NCBI GenBank assembly: GCA_009929375.1
Contig: SAAO01000002.1
Coordinates: forward strand, 99,814 to 163,813
From: Bacteroidia bacterium
GTDB lineage: Bacteria; Bacteroidota; Bacteroidia; Bacteroidales; Paludibacteraceae
Length of the DNA: 64,000 nt
Direction: 5' to 3'
Shown piece after piece: positions 1 to 9,878 of this stretch. Within the stretch, counting starts at the first letter, position 1. Each line of letters starts with the position of its first letter. Under the pieces are notes generated by a model, which saw only the letters and a list, made by a program, of their open reading frames with translations, did not search any database and was not told the origin of the DNA. Position numbers and translations under genes: made by a program.

Positions 1-135
1 GGCAGCAGTGAAATATGCTGCTTCGGGTAAAATACTGGCAGTGGGATAGTTATTCGCTTTCGCTACCTGCAATTCTTGCTTTTGTTGCGCCGGCACCACT
101 ATGAATCTAGTGTTTTGTAAATCAGAGTATCTCAT
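1..135 (-). CDS. N-terminal fragment of an unidentified protein, cut by the window edge
   Basis: Only the first 45 codons are present. They start at an ATG (complement of 133-135) and stay open to base 1; the protein begins MRYSDLQNTRFIVV. The reading frame is clean and there is a plausible intergenic gap to the divergent fumarate hydratase gene, so this is probably a real gene start. I do not recognise the family from so short a stretch. Confidence 0.5.
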   Translation of the reverse strand, partial: MRYSDLQNTRFIVVPAQQKQELQVAKANNYPTASILPEAAYFTAA

Positions 136-194
136 TTGACAATTTAATCACTTATTTTAAAACCTTCAACTCTTTTATTACAGAAAAATTTCCG

Positions 195-202
195 TAATTT
201 TG
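195..202 (+). promoter_or_regulatory. Bacteroidota -7 box upstream of fumarate hydratase
   Basis: The sequence TAATTTTG matches the phylum's TAnnTTTG -7 consensus and lies 52 bases before the fumarate hydratase ATG. No clear -33 TTG element was assigned. Confidence 0.5.
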
Positions 203-254
203 TAGCTCTATCTTAAGGTAAATAGTAACTGACTAAATAGTAAATTTCAATAGA

Positions 255-1886
255 ATGGCAAAAGAATTTAAGTATCAGGATCCGTTTCCTGTGGGAAAGG
301 ACAAAACCGAGTATTATTTACTCACTAAAAACCATGTATCGGTTTCGGAATTTGAAGGGCATGAAGTGCTGAAAGTACAACCCGAAGGTCTGACTGAAAT
401 GGCGCGTGCTGCCATGCGCGACTGTGCATTTTTGCTGCGCCCTGAACATCAGAAACAGGTGGCTGCTATATTGGCCGACGCTGAAGCCAGCGACAACGAT
501 AAATATGTGGCTGTGACCATGCTTCGCAATGCCGAGATTGCTGCCAAAGGTGTGTTGCCTTTCTGCCAGGATACCGGAACAGCTACTGTGTATGCCAAAA
601 AAGGTAACAATGTGTGGACCAATGGCACCGACGAAGAAGCGCTTTCGAAAGGTATTTACCTGACTTATACCGAAGAAAATCTGCGCTATTCGCAAAATGC
701 TGCGTTAAATATGTACGACGAAGTGAATACAGGTACTAATCTGCCTGCGCAAATCGATCTTGTAGCCAGTCATGGCAACGAATATAAATTTCTGTTTATT
801 GCCAAGGGAGGTGGCTCGGCCAACAAATCATATCTTTTTCAGGAAACAAAAGCGTTGCTGAATCCTGCCTCGCTCGAGAAATTCCTGACTGAGAAAATGC
901 GCTCGCTGGGTACTGCTGCCTGTCCGCCTTACCATATTGCATTTGTGATTGGCGGAACTTCGGCCGATGCCTGTATGAAAACCGTTAAACTTGCTTCAAC
1001 CAAATATTACGACGAACTCCCAACCACAGGAAATGACCTGGGGCAGGCTTTCCGCGATGTAGAACTGGAGAAAATAATCTTGAAACGCGCGCAGGAACTG
1101 GGTATTGGGGCTCAGTTTGGTGGTAAGTATTTTGCACACGATATTCGCATTGTGCGTCTTTCGCGTCATGGCGCTTCGTGTTTTGTGGGTATGGGCGTTT
1201 CGTGCTCGGCCGACCGTAATATAAAAGCTAAAATAAACAAAGATGGTATCTGGGTTGAAAAGCTGGAAGACAATCCCGGTCAGTATATTCCTGAAGAATT
1301 CCGCAATGAAGGCGAAGGAAATGCGGTGAAAATTGACCTGAATCAACCCATGAAGGATATTCTGGCTACTTTGTCGCAATATCCTGTTTCTACACGCTTA
1401 TCGCTCAGTGGAACCATTGTGGTGGGTCGCGATATTGCACATGCAAAACTTAAAGAATTGCTCGATGCCGGAAAACCACTGCCGCAATATGTAAAAGATC
1501 ACCCTATTTATTACGCCGGACCAGCCAAAACGCCTAAAGGTATGCCTTCGGGTTCGTTCGGCCCCACAACGGCAGGGCGTATGGACTCGTATGTGGATCT
1601 TTTTCAGGCCAATGGCGGAAGTATGATTATGATTGCCAAAGGAAACCGCACGCAGCAGGTGACTGATGCATGTCAGAAATATGGTGGCTTCTACCTGGGT
1701 TCTATTGGTGGACCTGCTGCTATTCTGGCTCAGAACAGCATTAAGAAAGTGGAATGTCTCGAATATCCTGAACTGGGAATGGAAGCTATCTGGAAAATTG
1801 AAGTGGTCGACTTCCCTGCCTTTATCCTGGTGGATAACAAAGGAAATGACTTCTTTAAACTGATAAAACCAAATCCTGTGTGCTAA
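255..1886 (+). CDS. fumA: Fumarate hydratase, class I (iron-sulfur type)
   Basis: Interconverts fumarate and malate in the cytoplasm (TCA cycle or its reductive branch). At 543 residues it has the length of the fused single-chain class I enzymes (E. coli FumA/FumB about 548). The N-terminal half carries the cluster-binding cysteine motif PFCQDTGT (Cys104), then [16 protein letters not shown] and [11 protein letters not shown], which supply the other two cysteines expected to hold the [4Fe-4S] cluster. The C-terminal beta domain has [19 protein letters not shown]. It stands alone, with its own promoter box upstream and a 390-base gap behind it. Identification is firm; whether it is oxygen-labile like FumA is inferred from the family. 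Confidence 0.97.
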   Translation: MAKEFKYQDPFPVGKDKTEYYLLTKNHVSVSEFEGHEVLKVQPEGLTEMARAAMRDCAFLLRPEHQKQVAAILADAEASDNDKYVAVTMLRNAEIAAKGVLPFCQDTGTATVYAKKGNNVWTNGTDEEALSKGIYLTYTEENLRYSQNAALNMYDEVNTGTNLPAQIDLVASHGNEYKFLFIAKGGGSANKSYLFQETKALLNPASLEKFLTEKMRSLGTAACPPYHIAFVIGGTSADACMKTVKLASTKYYDELPTTGNDLGQAFRDVELEKIILKRAQELGIGAQFGGKYFAHDIRIVRLSRHGASCFVGMGVSCSADRNIKAKINKDGIWVEKLEDNPGQYIPEEFRNEGEGNAVKIDLNQPMKDILATLSQYPVSTRLSLSGTIVVGRDIAHAKLKELLDAGKPLPQYVKDHPIYYAGPAKTPKGMPSGSFGPTTAGRMDSYVDLFQANGGSMIMIAKGNRTQQVTDACQKYGGFYLGSIGGPAAILAQNSIKKVECLEYPELGMEAIWKIEVVDFPAFILVDNKGNDFFKLIKPNPVC

Positions 1887-1936
1887 GCAACAGGATCATA
1901 CAGCACTGTCCGAAAATAAAAGAAAGAAGAAATTGA

Positions 1937-2124
1937 AACGCTGATTTAGCGGATCTGGCAGATGAATGCTGATAATTGATTAAAAAGAGATATTTCGATA
2001 AATCGAAACGGATTTACAATATATTCTTAACTGAAATCTGCTGTTTTCGAAGAAAACATAATCAGGGTTACATCGGTAAAAAATTAAATCCGCTCATATC
2101 TGCCTGATCAGCTAAATCAGCGTT
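1937..2124. repeat. 188-bp element bounded by 27-bp near-perfect inverted repeats (MITE-like)
   Basis: Most of the gap between the fumarate hydratase and ychF genes (1887-2277) is this element. The left arm (1937-1963) begins AACGCTGATTTAGC; the right arm (2098-2124) is its reverse complement with two mismatches in 27. The interior has no reading frame of note. Non-coding blocks of this flavour are scattered in Bacteroidota genomes, so a non-autonomous mobile or REP-like element is likely. Confidence 0.6.
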
Positions 2125-2201
2125 CCCATTCTGTGATCTGGAATGCACGATCTTATGTTGCATATTATCAAGCTATAGCAGGTTTTTCAAGAAGACTCTA
2201 T

Positions 2202-2245
2202 AAAAAACGCAAACACGGAATCTGATTTCCGGTTTGCGTTTTTTT
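2202..2245. terminator. Bidirectional intrinsic terminator between fumA and ychF
   Basis: Arms AAAAAACGCAAAC (2202-2214) and GTTTGCGTTTTTT (2232-2244) form a long stem with A and T runs on both sides. It can end the rightward fumarate hydratase transcript and the leftward ychF transcript. Confidence 0.8.
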
Positions 2246-2277
2246 ATGTTTTGAATATTTGAAACAGCAGCGTTTCC

Positions 2278-3378
2278 TTATACATTAAATCTGAAGTGCA
2301 TAATATCACCATCCTGCACCACGTATTCCTTGCCTTCGACGCTCATTTTTCCGGCTTCCTTGCAAGCAGCTTCCGAACCCAATGTCACAAAGTCGTTGTA
2401 TTTAATCACTTCGGCACGGATAAAGCCTTTTTCGAAGTCGGTGTGAATAACGCCCGCGCATTGTGGCGCTTTCCAGTTGCGTTCGAAAGTCCATGCACGT
2501 ACTTCCTGCACGCCGGCTGTGAAGTAAGTTTGCAGGTCGAGCAGGTGATAAGCCGCACGAATCAAACGAGCCACCCCCGATTCTTTGAGTCCCACTTCTT
2601 CGAGGAACATTTGGCGTTCGTCGTAAGTTTCGAGTTCGGCAATGTCGGCTTCGGTAGCAGCTGCTACCACTAAAATTTCTGCTCCTTCGTCTTTTACAGC
2701 TTCGCGAACGGCTTCCACATAAGCATTTCCGTTTACTGCCGAACCTTCATCTACATTACAAACGTACATTACGGGCTTGTCGGTCAACAGGTAAAGGTCT
2801 TTCACCAGTTTTTTGTCGAGCGGATCGAGTTTTACGGTACGTGCCGATTTACCCTGCATCAACGCATCGCGATATTGTATATATATGTCGTAAAGAGCTT
2901 TTGCCTGTTTATCGCCACCGGTCTGAGCCTGTTTCTGCACTTTGCCAATGCGGCTTTCGATGGTTTCGAGGTCTTTGAGCTGTAATTCTGCGTCAATAAT
3001 TTCTTTGTCGCGTACAGGATTCACGCTGCCATCCACGTGTACAATGTTTTCGTTGTCGAAACAGCGAAGTACGTGCAGAATCGCATCTGTTTCGCGGATA
3101 TTGGCCAGAAATTTATTTCCCAGACCTTCACCTTTGCTCGCACCTTTTACAAGTCCGGCAATGTCCACAATTTCAACTGTGGTAGGTACAATGCGTTGCG
3201 GTTTTACGAGTTCGGCCAGTTTGTTCAGACGTTCGTCGGGAACGGTAATCACACCCACATTGGGTTCGATGGTACAAAAGGGAAAGTTAGCCGATTGGGC
3301 TTTAGCATTCGAAAGACAGTTGAAAAGAGTAGATTTTCCCACGTTGGGCAGACCTACGATTCCACATTGAAGAGCCAT
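2278..3378 (-). CDS. ychF: Redox/ribosome-associated GTPase YchF (OLA1 family)
   Basis: An Obg-family P-loop ATPase/GTPase that binds ribosomes and takes part in translation and stress control. At 366 residues it has the usual length (about 363). The start MALQCGIVGLPNVGKSTLF carries the G1 motif GLPNVGKS, followed by NFPFCTIEPN and the G3 motif DIAGLVKGASKGEGLG. A coiled-coil insert lies around residues 125-200, and the C-terminal TGS domain ends VQDGDIMHFRFNV, the classical YchF tail. Single leftward gene with a -7 box upstream and a terminator downstream. Confidence 0.97.
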   Translation of the reverse strand: MALQCGIVGLPNVGKSTLFNCLSNAKAQSANFPFCTIEPNVGVITVPDERLNKLAELVKPQRIVPTTVEIVDIAGLVKGASKGEGLGNKFLANIRETDAILHVLRCFDNENIVHVDGSVNPVRDKEIIDAELQLKDLETIESRIGKVQKQAQTGGDKQAKALYDIYIQYRDALMQGKSARTVKLDPLDKKLVKDLYLLTDKPVMYVCNVDEGSAVNGNAYVEAVREAVKDEGAEILVVAAATEADIAELETYDERQMFLEEVGLKESGVARLIRAAYHLLDLQTYFTAGVQEVRAWTFERNWKAPQCAGVIHTDFEKGFIRAEVIKYNDFVTLGSEAACKEAGKMSVEGKEYVVQDGDIMHFRFNV

Positions 3379-3449
3379 TATTTATTTAGTTTGAAAGTTT
3401 TATGTTTGAAAGTTTTATGCTGAATTTACATTAGTAAATTTCAGGGCTG

Positions 3450-3457
3450 CAAAGGTA
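3450..3457 (-). promoter_or_regulatory. -7 box for ychF
   Basis: On the minus strand the sequence reads TACCTTTG (TAnnTTTG), 72 bases before the ychF start. Between it and the gene a short tandem repeat of the type GTTTGAAAGTTTTATG lies in the leader. Confidence 0.55.
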
Positions 3458-3525
3458 CAAAAAAAAGATGGGAGGAGAAAACGAATGTGTTAGAGTTGGT
3501 GTGTTAGGGCATAAAATCAGATTCG

Positions 3526-4101
3526 TTACTCCTGAATAAATCCAACTCGTTTTCGGGGGGTGATCTGTGGTTTTTTGCTTGTTTGTAACTCGGCTAACGA
3601 TTGATTAATGAGTTCGATTTGCATTCGCGTATCTTCGTTTATGTCATTATAATCCGTGAACACGTCTTCTATATAGGCTTTTAGTTCTTTCAGTTCATTT
3701 TGGAGTTCGGAAACCTTATCGGTTGGATTATTGAAAACTAATTGGCGAATTGCAATAAATGCACGCACAAGTTGTATGTTGACTTGAATGGCTATATTGC
3801 TTCGTAATATACCAGAGAGCATGGTAACCCCATGTTCGGTAAATGCATAAGGGAGAGCTGAATTTGGCCGTTTTGATGTCGTCACAAATTGTGATGACAT
3901 GCTAAGCCATTCAAATTCATTTAATTGAAACATGAAGTCTTCCGGAAAACGTTCGCTATTCCTTTTTACTGCCTGATTTAATACGCGGGTTTCAACATTA
4001 TACATTTTTGCCAAATCAAAATCAAGCATTACTTTTTGATTTCGGATAGTGTATATCTTATTTTGAATAGCAGAGGGTTGTAGATGTAAAATTTCAGTCA
4101 T
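3526..4101 (-). CDS. ORF6N-domain DNA-binding protein
   Basis: 191 residues. Residues about 15-105 match the ORF6N domain: IYTIRNQKVMLDFDLAKMYN, then VLNQAVKRNSERFPEDFMFQL, then ALPYAFTEHGVTMLSGILRS. The rest is a helical, coiled-coil-prone tail (ELQNELKELKAYIEDVF) ending in basic residues. ORF6N proteins are predicted DNA-binding proteins common in Bacteroidota and in phages and mobile elements. No mobile neighbours are present, so this may be a domesticated or stray copy. The gap to purN (4102-4341) holds no gene, only short A-rich tandem repeats near 4298-4336. Confidence 0.85.
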   Translation of the reverse strand: MTEILHLQPSAIQNKIYTIRNQKVMLDFDLAKMYNVETRVLNQAVKRNSERFPEDFMFQLNEFEWLSMSSQFVTTSKRPNSALPYAFTEHGVTMLSGILRSNIAIQVNIQLVRAFIAIRQLVFNNPTDKVSELQNELKELKAYIEDVFTDYNDINEDTRMQIELINQSLAELQTSKKPQITPRKRVGFIQE

Positions 4102-4341
4102 AAATTATCGTATTAGTTGGTTGTTTAATAGAACGTGAGTTCGTTTTTAAAAGTTTTGTCACTAAAAATTTATTGTCTCAGACTTTGTTGTCACTGAAAA
4201 ATAAATAAGGTTGTCTTTTGATAAACAATATAATTTCACACCTAATAGGTTTCGAAAATAAGTTGTAATCAATATGTCTTCCAGTCGCTTCTCCCTGAAA
4301 CTCAAAACTCAAAACTAAAACCCGAAACCCGAAACTAGGGC

Positions 4342-4908
4342 CTACCCCCAAATCTGTTCAATCACTTTCGGGAAATGTTCGTATTCGAGGGCGTGTACTT
4401 TGTTGGCCACATCGTCGGGGCTATCAGTAGCTAAAACCGGGCATTTTGCCTGAAAAATAATATTGCCTTCGTCGTAATGTGCGTTTACATAATGTATGGT
4501 TATGCCCGACTCGGTTTCGCCTGCTTCGACCACAGCACGGTGCACGTGATCGCCGTACATGCCTTTACCACCGAATTTAGGCAAAAGGGCAGGGTGAATA
4601 TTAATAATGCGATCCGGATAAGCATCGATAATTGCCTGTGGTATTTTAAGCAGAAATCCTGCGAGTATTATATAGTCAATTTCTTCTTTTCGGAGCAATT
4701 CGAGAATCGTTTTTCCGTCAGAAAATTCTTCGCGACTGAAAGTAAGCGATGGAATATTGAGTTTTTTTGCTCTTTCGTGTACAAAAGCACCGGCTTTATT
4801 CGAAATTATGAGTGAAAAAGCGAAATTGTTGTTACCGGCAAAGTAAGTGACTATGTTTTCGGCATTTGAGCCGGAACCCGAGGCGAAAAGGGCTAATTTT
4901 GAGGGCAT
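4342..4908 (-). CDS. purN: Phosphoribosylglycinamide formyltransferase (PurN)
   Basis: Third step of purine synthesis: transfers a formyl group from 10-formyl-tetrahydrofolate to GAR. The start chosen is [19 protein letters not shown], because the phosphate-binding FASGSGSN loop belongs near residue 8-15; a longer frame upstream is not family-like. Catalytic signatures are NIHPALLP (Asn and His) and [17 protein letters not shown] (the Asp loop). At 188 residues it is of normal PurN length. It is divergent from acpP, with a gap of about 150 bases that must hold both promoters. Confidence 0.96.
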   Translation of the reverse strand: MPSKLALFASGSGSNAENIVTYFAGNNNFAFSLIISNKAGAFVHERAKKLNIPSLTFSREEFSDGKTILELLRKEEIDYIILAGFLLKIPQAIIDAYPDRIINIHPALLPKFGGKGMYGDHVHRAVVEAGETESGITIHYVNAHYDEGNIIFQAKCPVLATDSPDDVANKVHALEYEHFPKVIEQIWG

Positions 4909-5059
4909 AATGGAATGTTTTATTTTGCTCAAAAATGAGCCGTTTGTGCAAAAAAGTGTATTTTTTTCAACAAAAATTCGGATAATTGGAGAAATTTTCT
5001 TTCCTTTGCACCGCAAAATTATAAAACATTTTTTATTTATAAACTTAAAAACAAAAATT

Positions 5060-5296
5060 ATGTCAGAAGTTGCAGCTAAAGTAAAAGCTATTATCGTAGA
5101 CAAATTAGGCGTAGAAGAAGCTGATGTTACACCAACAGCAAGTTTCACTAACGACTTAGGAGCTGATTCATTAGACACAGTAGAATTGATCATGGAATTC
5201 GAAAAAGAATTCGGTATTTCAATTCCTGATGAGCAAGCAGAAAAAATCTCTACAGTAGGCGACGCTATCGCTCACATCGAAGCTATTCAGAAATAA
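5060..5296 (+). CDS. acpP: Acyl carrier protein
   Basis: A 78-residue acidic protein that carries fatty acyl intermediates on a phosphopantetheine arm. The attachment motif [10 protein letters not shown] has its serine at residue 37. The start [16 protein letters not shown] is preferred over a longer frame because it gives the standard ACP length and follows an A-rich leader typical of strongly translated Bacteroidota genes. fabF begins 26 bases downstream, so the two are almost surely co-transcribed. Confidence 0.98.
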   Translation: MSEVAAKVKAIIVDKLGVEEADVTPTASFTNDLGADSLDTVELIMEFEKEFGISIPDEQAEKISTVGDAIAHIEAIQK

Positions 5297-5322
5297 TCTT
5301 TTTCCACAATAATTAGTTTATT

Positions 5323-6585
5323 ATGGAATTAAAAAGAGTTGTGGTAACCGGCTTAGGCGCGGTTACTCCTTTAGGTAATTCTGTTCCTGAGTTTTGGGAT
5401 AACTTGGTTAAAGGAGTAAGCGGCGCCACACCGATTACACGTTTTGATACTACGAATTTTAAAACAAAATTTGCATGCGAAGTGAAAGACTTCGATGCAA
5501 CGAAGTATTTTGATCGTAAGGAAGTGCGCAAGCTCGACCTCTACGCTCAATATGCTATAGCGTCAGCAAAAGAAGCCCTTGAGCAAAGTGGTCTGGATCT
5601 CGAAACCATTGACAAAGATGAAGTGGGTGTAATCTTTGCTGCCGGAATTGGCGGTATCGCTACTTTCGAGCAGGAAATTGGTTACTACTATCAACATCTG
5701 GAAAATGGCCCAAAGTTCAATCCGTTTTTCATCCCTAAGATGATTTCGGATATTGCTGCAGGTCAGATTTCCATTATGTATGGTTTCCGTGGTCCGAACT
5801 ATTCTACTGCTTCGGCTTGTGCTTCATCGACCAATGCTTTAATCGATGCTTTCAATTATATCCGTTTGGGTAAAGCCAATGTGATTTTGGCCGGTGGCGC
5901 TGAGGCTGCCATCACACCCGGTGGAGTTGGAGGCTTTAATGCTCTGACAGCTTTGTCGACACGTAATGACGACCCTGAAGGAGCTTCACGTCCATTCAGC
6001 AAAAGCCGCGATGGTTTTGTAATGGGTGAAGGTGCCGGATGTCTGGTACTCGAAGATCTCGATCATGCGCTTGCACGCGGAGCTAACATTCTGTGTGAGG
6101 TTGTAGGTGGTGGATTGTCGGCTGATGCTTATCATCTTACTGCCAGTCATCCCGAAGGACTTGGAGCTAAACTTGTAATGAGAAGAGCTTTGAAAGATGC
6201 AGGTATGAATCCCGAAGATATTGATTATATCAATGTGCACGGAACCTCAACGCCTGTAGGTGATATTTCGGAACCAAGAGCTATTATTGATGTGTTTGGA
6301 GAAAATGCATATAAATTGAATATCAGTGCTACAAAATCAATGACGGGTCACCTTTTAGGTGCTGCCGGAGCTGTGGAAGCTATTGCTTCAGTACTTGCGG
6401 TGATGAATGATATTGTGCCTCCAACTATTAATTTTACAGAAGGCGACGAAGATCCCGATATTGATTTCAACTTGAATTTTACATTTAATAAAGCGCAAAA
6501 ACGTGTGGTAAATGCTGCGCTCTCGAATACTTTTGGATTCGGTGGACACAATGCCAGCGTGATTGTAAAAAAATATGTTCTCTAA
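5323..6585 (+). CDS. fabF: 3-oxoacyl-ACP synthase II (FabF)
   Basis: Condenses malonyl-ACP with acyl-ACP in fatty acid elongation. 420 residues, standard for KAS II. The nucleophile is Cys166 in STASACASSTNA. The histidines are in INVHGTSTPVGD and KSMTGHLLGAAGAVEA, and the C-terminal glycine-rich FGFGGHNASV loop is intact. It sits between acpP and rnc, the arrangement common in Bacteroidota. Confidence 0.97.
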   Translation: MELKRVVVTGLGAVTPLGNSVPEFWDNLVKGVSGATPITRFDTTNFKTKFACEVKDFDATKYFDRKEVRKLDLYAQYAIASAKEALEQSGLDLETIDKDEVGVIFAAGIGGIATFEQEIGYYYQHLENGPKFNPFFIPKMISDIAAGQISIMYGFRGPNYSTASACASSTNALIDAFNYIRLGKANVILAGGAEAAITPGGVGGFNALTALSTRNDDPEGASRPFSKSRDGFVMGEGAGCLVLEDLDHALARGANILCEVVGGGLSADAYHLTASHPEGLGAKLVMRRALKDAGMNPEDIDYINVHGTSTPVGDISEPRAIIDVFGENAYKLNISATKSMTGHLLGAAGAVEAIASVLAVMNDIVPPTINFTEGDEDPDIDFNLNFTFNKAQKRVVNAALSNTFGFGGHNASVIVKKYVL

Positions 6586-6588
6586 GTT

Positions 6589-7344
6589 GTGATTAAAGCA
6601 ATAATACGTAATATAAGGCTTCTTACCGGTTCCCGGAAGGAGCCTTATTTGCTTTTTTACAAAGTGCTCGGGTTTTATCCCTCACGTATTGAATACTATC
6701 AGTTGGCTGTGCGTCACCGCTCTGTGGCGGTGCCTACCGACGATGGACACCTGCTGAGCAACGAGCGTCTCGAATTTTTGGGCGATGCTGTGCTGAACTC
6801 AGTGGTGACCGATATTTTGTTTCGCAGGTACGAAAACGAACGAGAAGGTTTTTTGACCAATACGCGCTCGAAAATTGTAAAACGTGACACCCTTAATCGT
6901 TTGGCATTTGAAATAGGGCTCGACAAACTGATGCAGGCTACGAAACATGTAAATACGCATACCAACAATAATATTTATGGCAATGCCCTTGAAGCTCTGA
7001 TGGGCGCCATTTATCTCGATTATGGCTATAAGCAATGTAAAAAGTTTGTAGAGCAGCGCCTTATCACTCCTTTTATGGATATTGATAAAATTGCTGATGG
7101 GGAGGTCAACTTTAAGTCGAAAATTATTGAATGGAGCCAGAAACATAAAATTAAAGTGGATTTTGTGTTGGTGAAAGACGAACTTTTGTCGGCCAATAAA
7201 CATGTTTTTCATACCTCTGTAATGATTGGCGATAGAATTATGTGCGAGGCTACAGGGCAAAGCAAAAAGGAATCGCAACAAAATGCTGCCCGACTGGCTT
7301 TGCAAAAAATTATGGAGGATCCCGATCTTCCTTCTTCTTTCTGA
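6589..7344 (+). CDS. rnc: Ribonuclease III
   Basis: Double-strand-specific endoribonuclease for rRNA and mRNA processing. The signature NERLEFLGDAVLNSVVTDI carries the metal-binding acidic residues, and the second acidic site is in NALEALMGAIYLDYG. The C-terminal double-stranded RNA-binding domain (about residues 170-245) includes the conserved GQSKKESQQNAARLAL helix. The frame most likely starts at GTG 6589, three bases after the fabF stop, implying translational coupling. 251 residues fits the family. Confidence 0.96.
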   Translation: MIKAIIRNIRLLTGSRKEPYLLFYKVLGFYPSRIEYYQLAVRHRSVAVPTDDGHLLSNERLEFLGDAVLNSVVTDILFRRYENEREGFLTNTRSKIVKRDTLNRLAFEIGLDKLMQATKHVNTHTNNNIYGNALEALMGAIYLDYGYKQCKKFVEQRLITPFMDIDKIADGEVNFKSKIIEWSQKHKIKVDFVLVKDELLSANKHVFHTSVMIGDRIMCEATGQSKKESQQNAARLALQKIMEDPDLPSSF

Positions 7345-7533
7345 TGCATTACTCCAAAAAACTTTCCTGTTTCAAAAAACCAAATTTTGTTTTTGATTGT
7401 TAGATAAATAGCCGGTTTCTTATTCTCCTGTCTGACACTTTCGGATTATATGCGCAGGTGCATTGTTTTTGCGTCAGCGGTTATATTTTCTGCTCAAAAA
7501 GCATGAAAGTGTGTAATATTCCACACATTTTTT

Positions 7534-7541
7534 TATCTTTG
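7534..7541 (+). promoter_or_regulatory. -7 box for the acyl-CoA ligase gene
   Basis: TATCTTTG matches TAnnTTTG, 33 bases before the ATG at 7574. The 229-base gap after rnc holds no gene. Confidence 0.6.
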
Positions 7542-7573
7542 CAAACAGTAAAACAATATATCACTACACAAAA

Positions 7574-9376
7574 ATGGAAGAACAACATTTTTCGCAGTCA
7601 ATTAAGCTGCAATCGAAAAAATACGGCGAGAAGGCAGCTTTGTATTTTCGTAAAAATCTGACTGATAGCTGGAAAGCTACAAGTTGGAACGAATTTGAAA
7701 AACAGGTTTCGGTTGTGGCTAAGGCTCTTGTGGAGCTTGGAGTGGCCGAGCAGGATCGTGTGGGTCAGTTTTCGCAAAATATGGCCGAGTGTCTTGTGGT
7801 CGACTTTGCGCTATATGCCAACAGAGCTGCGATGGTGCCTATGTATGCGACCTCGTCGGTAGCTCAGATTGATTTTATTGTGAAGGATGCCGGAATCGAA
7901 ATCCTTTTTGTAGGTGAACAAACGCAGTACGATGTAGCTATTGAGGTAATGAAAACATCGGATGTGCTGAAGCGTATTATCGTTTTCGATAATGATGTAA
8001 AACTTGTGGATACAGGGAATTCAATGTATTTTAGCGATCTTTTGAAATTGGGCGAACGTTCGACGCGTCATTTTGAGGTTGATCACCGCAGCGATGAAGC
8101 TACGCCGGAAGATTTGGCCTGTATCCTTTATACCTCAGGGACCACCGGAAATCCTAAAGGGGTGATGATGCCGCATTCGTGCTTTCTCGAAGCAATGAAA
8201 ATACACAAAATAAGACTGACCAGTGTGACCGATCAGGATGTGTCGGTGGCTTTCCTGCCACTTTCGCATGTGTTCGAACGTACATGGTGTTACTTCTGTA
8301 TTTCGATGGGTGTGAGTGTGTATATCAATCTTCGTCCGCTCGAAATTCAGCAAACCATTAAGGATGTGCGACCCACGCTAATGTGTGCGGTTCCGCGTTT
8401 TTGGGAAAAAGTGTATGCCGGAGTACAGGAAAATATTGCTAAAATGAAACCATTCAAAATGGGTTTGGTGACATGGGCAGTGGCTGTTGGTAAACAATAC
8501 AATCTTGATTATTTGCGTAATGGTGTGCAGCCTCCGGTATGGATGAAGGTAAAATACACGATTGCTGATAAATTGATTTTTTCGAAAGTGAAGAAGACTA
8601 TCGGAATTGAAAATGCCAATATACTTCCTACAGCAGGAGCTAAACTGTCTGATGAAATTGCTGTGTTTATGCGCAGCATAGGTGTGCCTATTGTGTATGG
8701 CTACGGACTTACCGAAAGTACAGCAACGGTGACCTGTTTTGATTATGTAAACTACGAAATCGGAACTGTGGGCTCCATAATGCCCGATGTGCAGGTACGT
8801 ATTGGAGAGGATAGCGAAATTCAGCTTAAAGGAAAAACTATTTTTCCGGGATATTATAAAAATGAAGAAGCTACTGCTGCTGCATTTACTGCAGATGGAT
8901 GGTTTAAAACAGGTGACGCAGGCTATCTGAAAGATAATAAGATTGTGCTTACCGAGCGTATCAAGGATTTGTTTAAGACTTCGAATGGTAAATATATCGC
9001 TCCGCAGGCGCTCGAAACTTTGCTGGTACTCGATAAATACATCGAGCAGGTGGCTGTTGTTGGTGACGAACGCAACTTTGTGACGGCAATTATTGCACCG
9101 GTAATACCATTGATTGAAGAATACGCAGCTAAACATAAAATTCAATATGAAAATATTGATGAGCTGCTGAAGAAGCCTGAGATTTATGCGCTTATCGAAG
9201 GTCGCATCAAAGAGTTGCAGAAAAATATGGCAAATTATGAGCAAATTAAGAAGTTTGCCCTCATTAAGAAAGGTTTCAGCATCGAAACAGGTGAGTTGAC
9301 CAATACACTCAAGATCAGAAGAGCGGTTGTGATGCAAAAATATAAGTCAATTATTGACGAAATGTATGCTTCATAG
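7574..9376 (+). CDS. fadD: Long-chain fatty-acid-CoA ligase (AMP-forming)
   Basis: Activates fatty acids to acyl-CoA through an acyl-adenylate. 600 residues. The AMP-binding P-loop ILYTSGTTGNPKGVMMPH lies near residue 190. The adenylate motif YGYGLTESTATVT, the GWFKTGDAGYL motif and the hinge region ERIKDLFKTSNGKYI follow in order. It resembles the eukaryotic-style long-chain synthetases common in Bacteroidota, with an insert region around residues 240-330. The start follows an A-rich leader and the promoter box. Substrate chain length cannot be read from sequence. Confidence 0.93.
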   Translation: MEEQHFSQSIKLQSKKYGEKAALYFRKNLTDSWKATSWNEFEKQVSVVAKALVELGVAEQDRVGQFSQNMAECLVVDFALYANRAAMVPMYATSSVAQIDFIVKDAGIEILFVGEQTQYDVAIEVMKTSDVLKRIIVFDNDVKLVDTGNSMYFSDLLKLGERSTRHFEVDHRSDEATPEDLACILYTSGTTGNPKGVMMPHSCFLEAMKIHKIRLTSVTDQDVSVAFLPLSHVFERTWCYFCISMGVSVYINLRPLEIQQTIKDVRPTLMCAVPRFWEKVYAGVQENIAKMKPFKMGLVTWAVAVGKQYNLDYLRNGVQPPVWMKVKYTIADKLIFSKVKKTIGIENANILPTAGAKLSDEIAVFMRSIGVPIVYGYGLTESTATVTCFDYVNYEIGTVGSIMPDVQVRIGEDSEIQLKGKTIFPGYYKNEEATAAAFTADGWFKTGDAGYLKDNKIVLTERIKDLFKTSNGKYIAPQALETLLVLDKYIEQVAVVGDERNFVTAIIAPVIPLIEEYAAKHKIQYENIDELLKKPEIYALIEGRIKELQKNMANYEQIKKFALIKKGFSIETGELTNTLKIRRAVVMQKYKSIIDEMYAS

Positions 9377-9438
9377 CATAAAACAAGTTCTTTTTGAAAT
9401 AAAAAATAGCAAAATTATGTTATGTAGCATATTTTTGC

Positions 9439-9446
9439 TATTTTTG
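9439..9446 (+). promoter_or_regulatory. -7 box for the winged-helix gene
   Basis: TATTTTTG, one of two overlapping TAnnTTTG matches (the other at 9430-9437), lies about 45 bases before the chosen ATG at 9491. Confidence 0.5.
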
Positions 9447-9490
9447 CATTGAAATTAATACATGAAACTGTTTATTTCATACAAACTATT

Positions 9491-9688
9491 ATGCTTAACG
9501 AGAAAATTGGTAACAATGCCGGTCTGATATGGACCGCTTTGTCGAACGGCGAACTTAATGTAAAAGCCGTTAAGAAAGCAACCAAACTCAACGAAAAAGA
9601 TTTGAATCTGGCTCTGGGTTGGTTAGCTCGCGAAGGGAAAGTGAAATTCAACGAAGTTGAAGGAGAACTGTTTGTAGATCTGGTGTAA
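9491..9688 (+). CDS. Small winged helix-turn-helix protein (DUF2582-like)
   Basis: 65 residues from MLNEKIGNNAGLIWTALSNG. The sequence is a single winged-helix unit: NAGLIWTALSNGELNVKAVK, then LNLALGWLAREGKVKF, then a short beta wing. This matches the DUF2582 family of tiny Bacteroidota winged-helix proteins. A 14-residue longer frame exists, but MLNEKIG is the typical family start and leaves a sensible leader. DNA binding is presumed from the fold; no target is known. Confidence 0.8.
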   Translation: MLNEKIGNNAGLIWTALSNGELNVKAVKKATKLNEKDLNLALGWLAREGKVKFNEVEGELFVDLV

Positions 9689-9709
9689 GCCGAGGGTCGA
9701 AAAGGTATT

Positions 9710-9742
9710 AAAAGGCGGATGAATGAAAATTTATCCGCTTTT
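9710..9742 (+). terminator. Intrinsic terminator after the winged-helix gene
   Basis: Arms AAAAGGCGGAT and ATCCGCTTTT flank a 12-base loop, followed by a T run. Confidence 0.8.
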
Positions 9743-9878
9743 TTTGTGGGTGAAAATTTATGTGTTAACTCTTAATTGGCTGTTAAACTTCATTTTCGAT
9801 AGTTGGTTAATTCAATTTTTGATTGAGCTATTCCTCCAATTTGACAGTATTCTGCATATTAGAATAATACAAAATTTC

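Noticed and set aside
8378..9337. 319-codon frame antisense to the acyl-CoA ligase gene
   Set aside because: Lies wholly within a clear enzyme gene on the other strand. His/Phe/Cys-rich composition is typical of a reverse-frame shadow.
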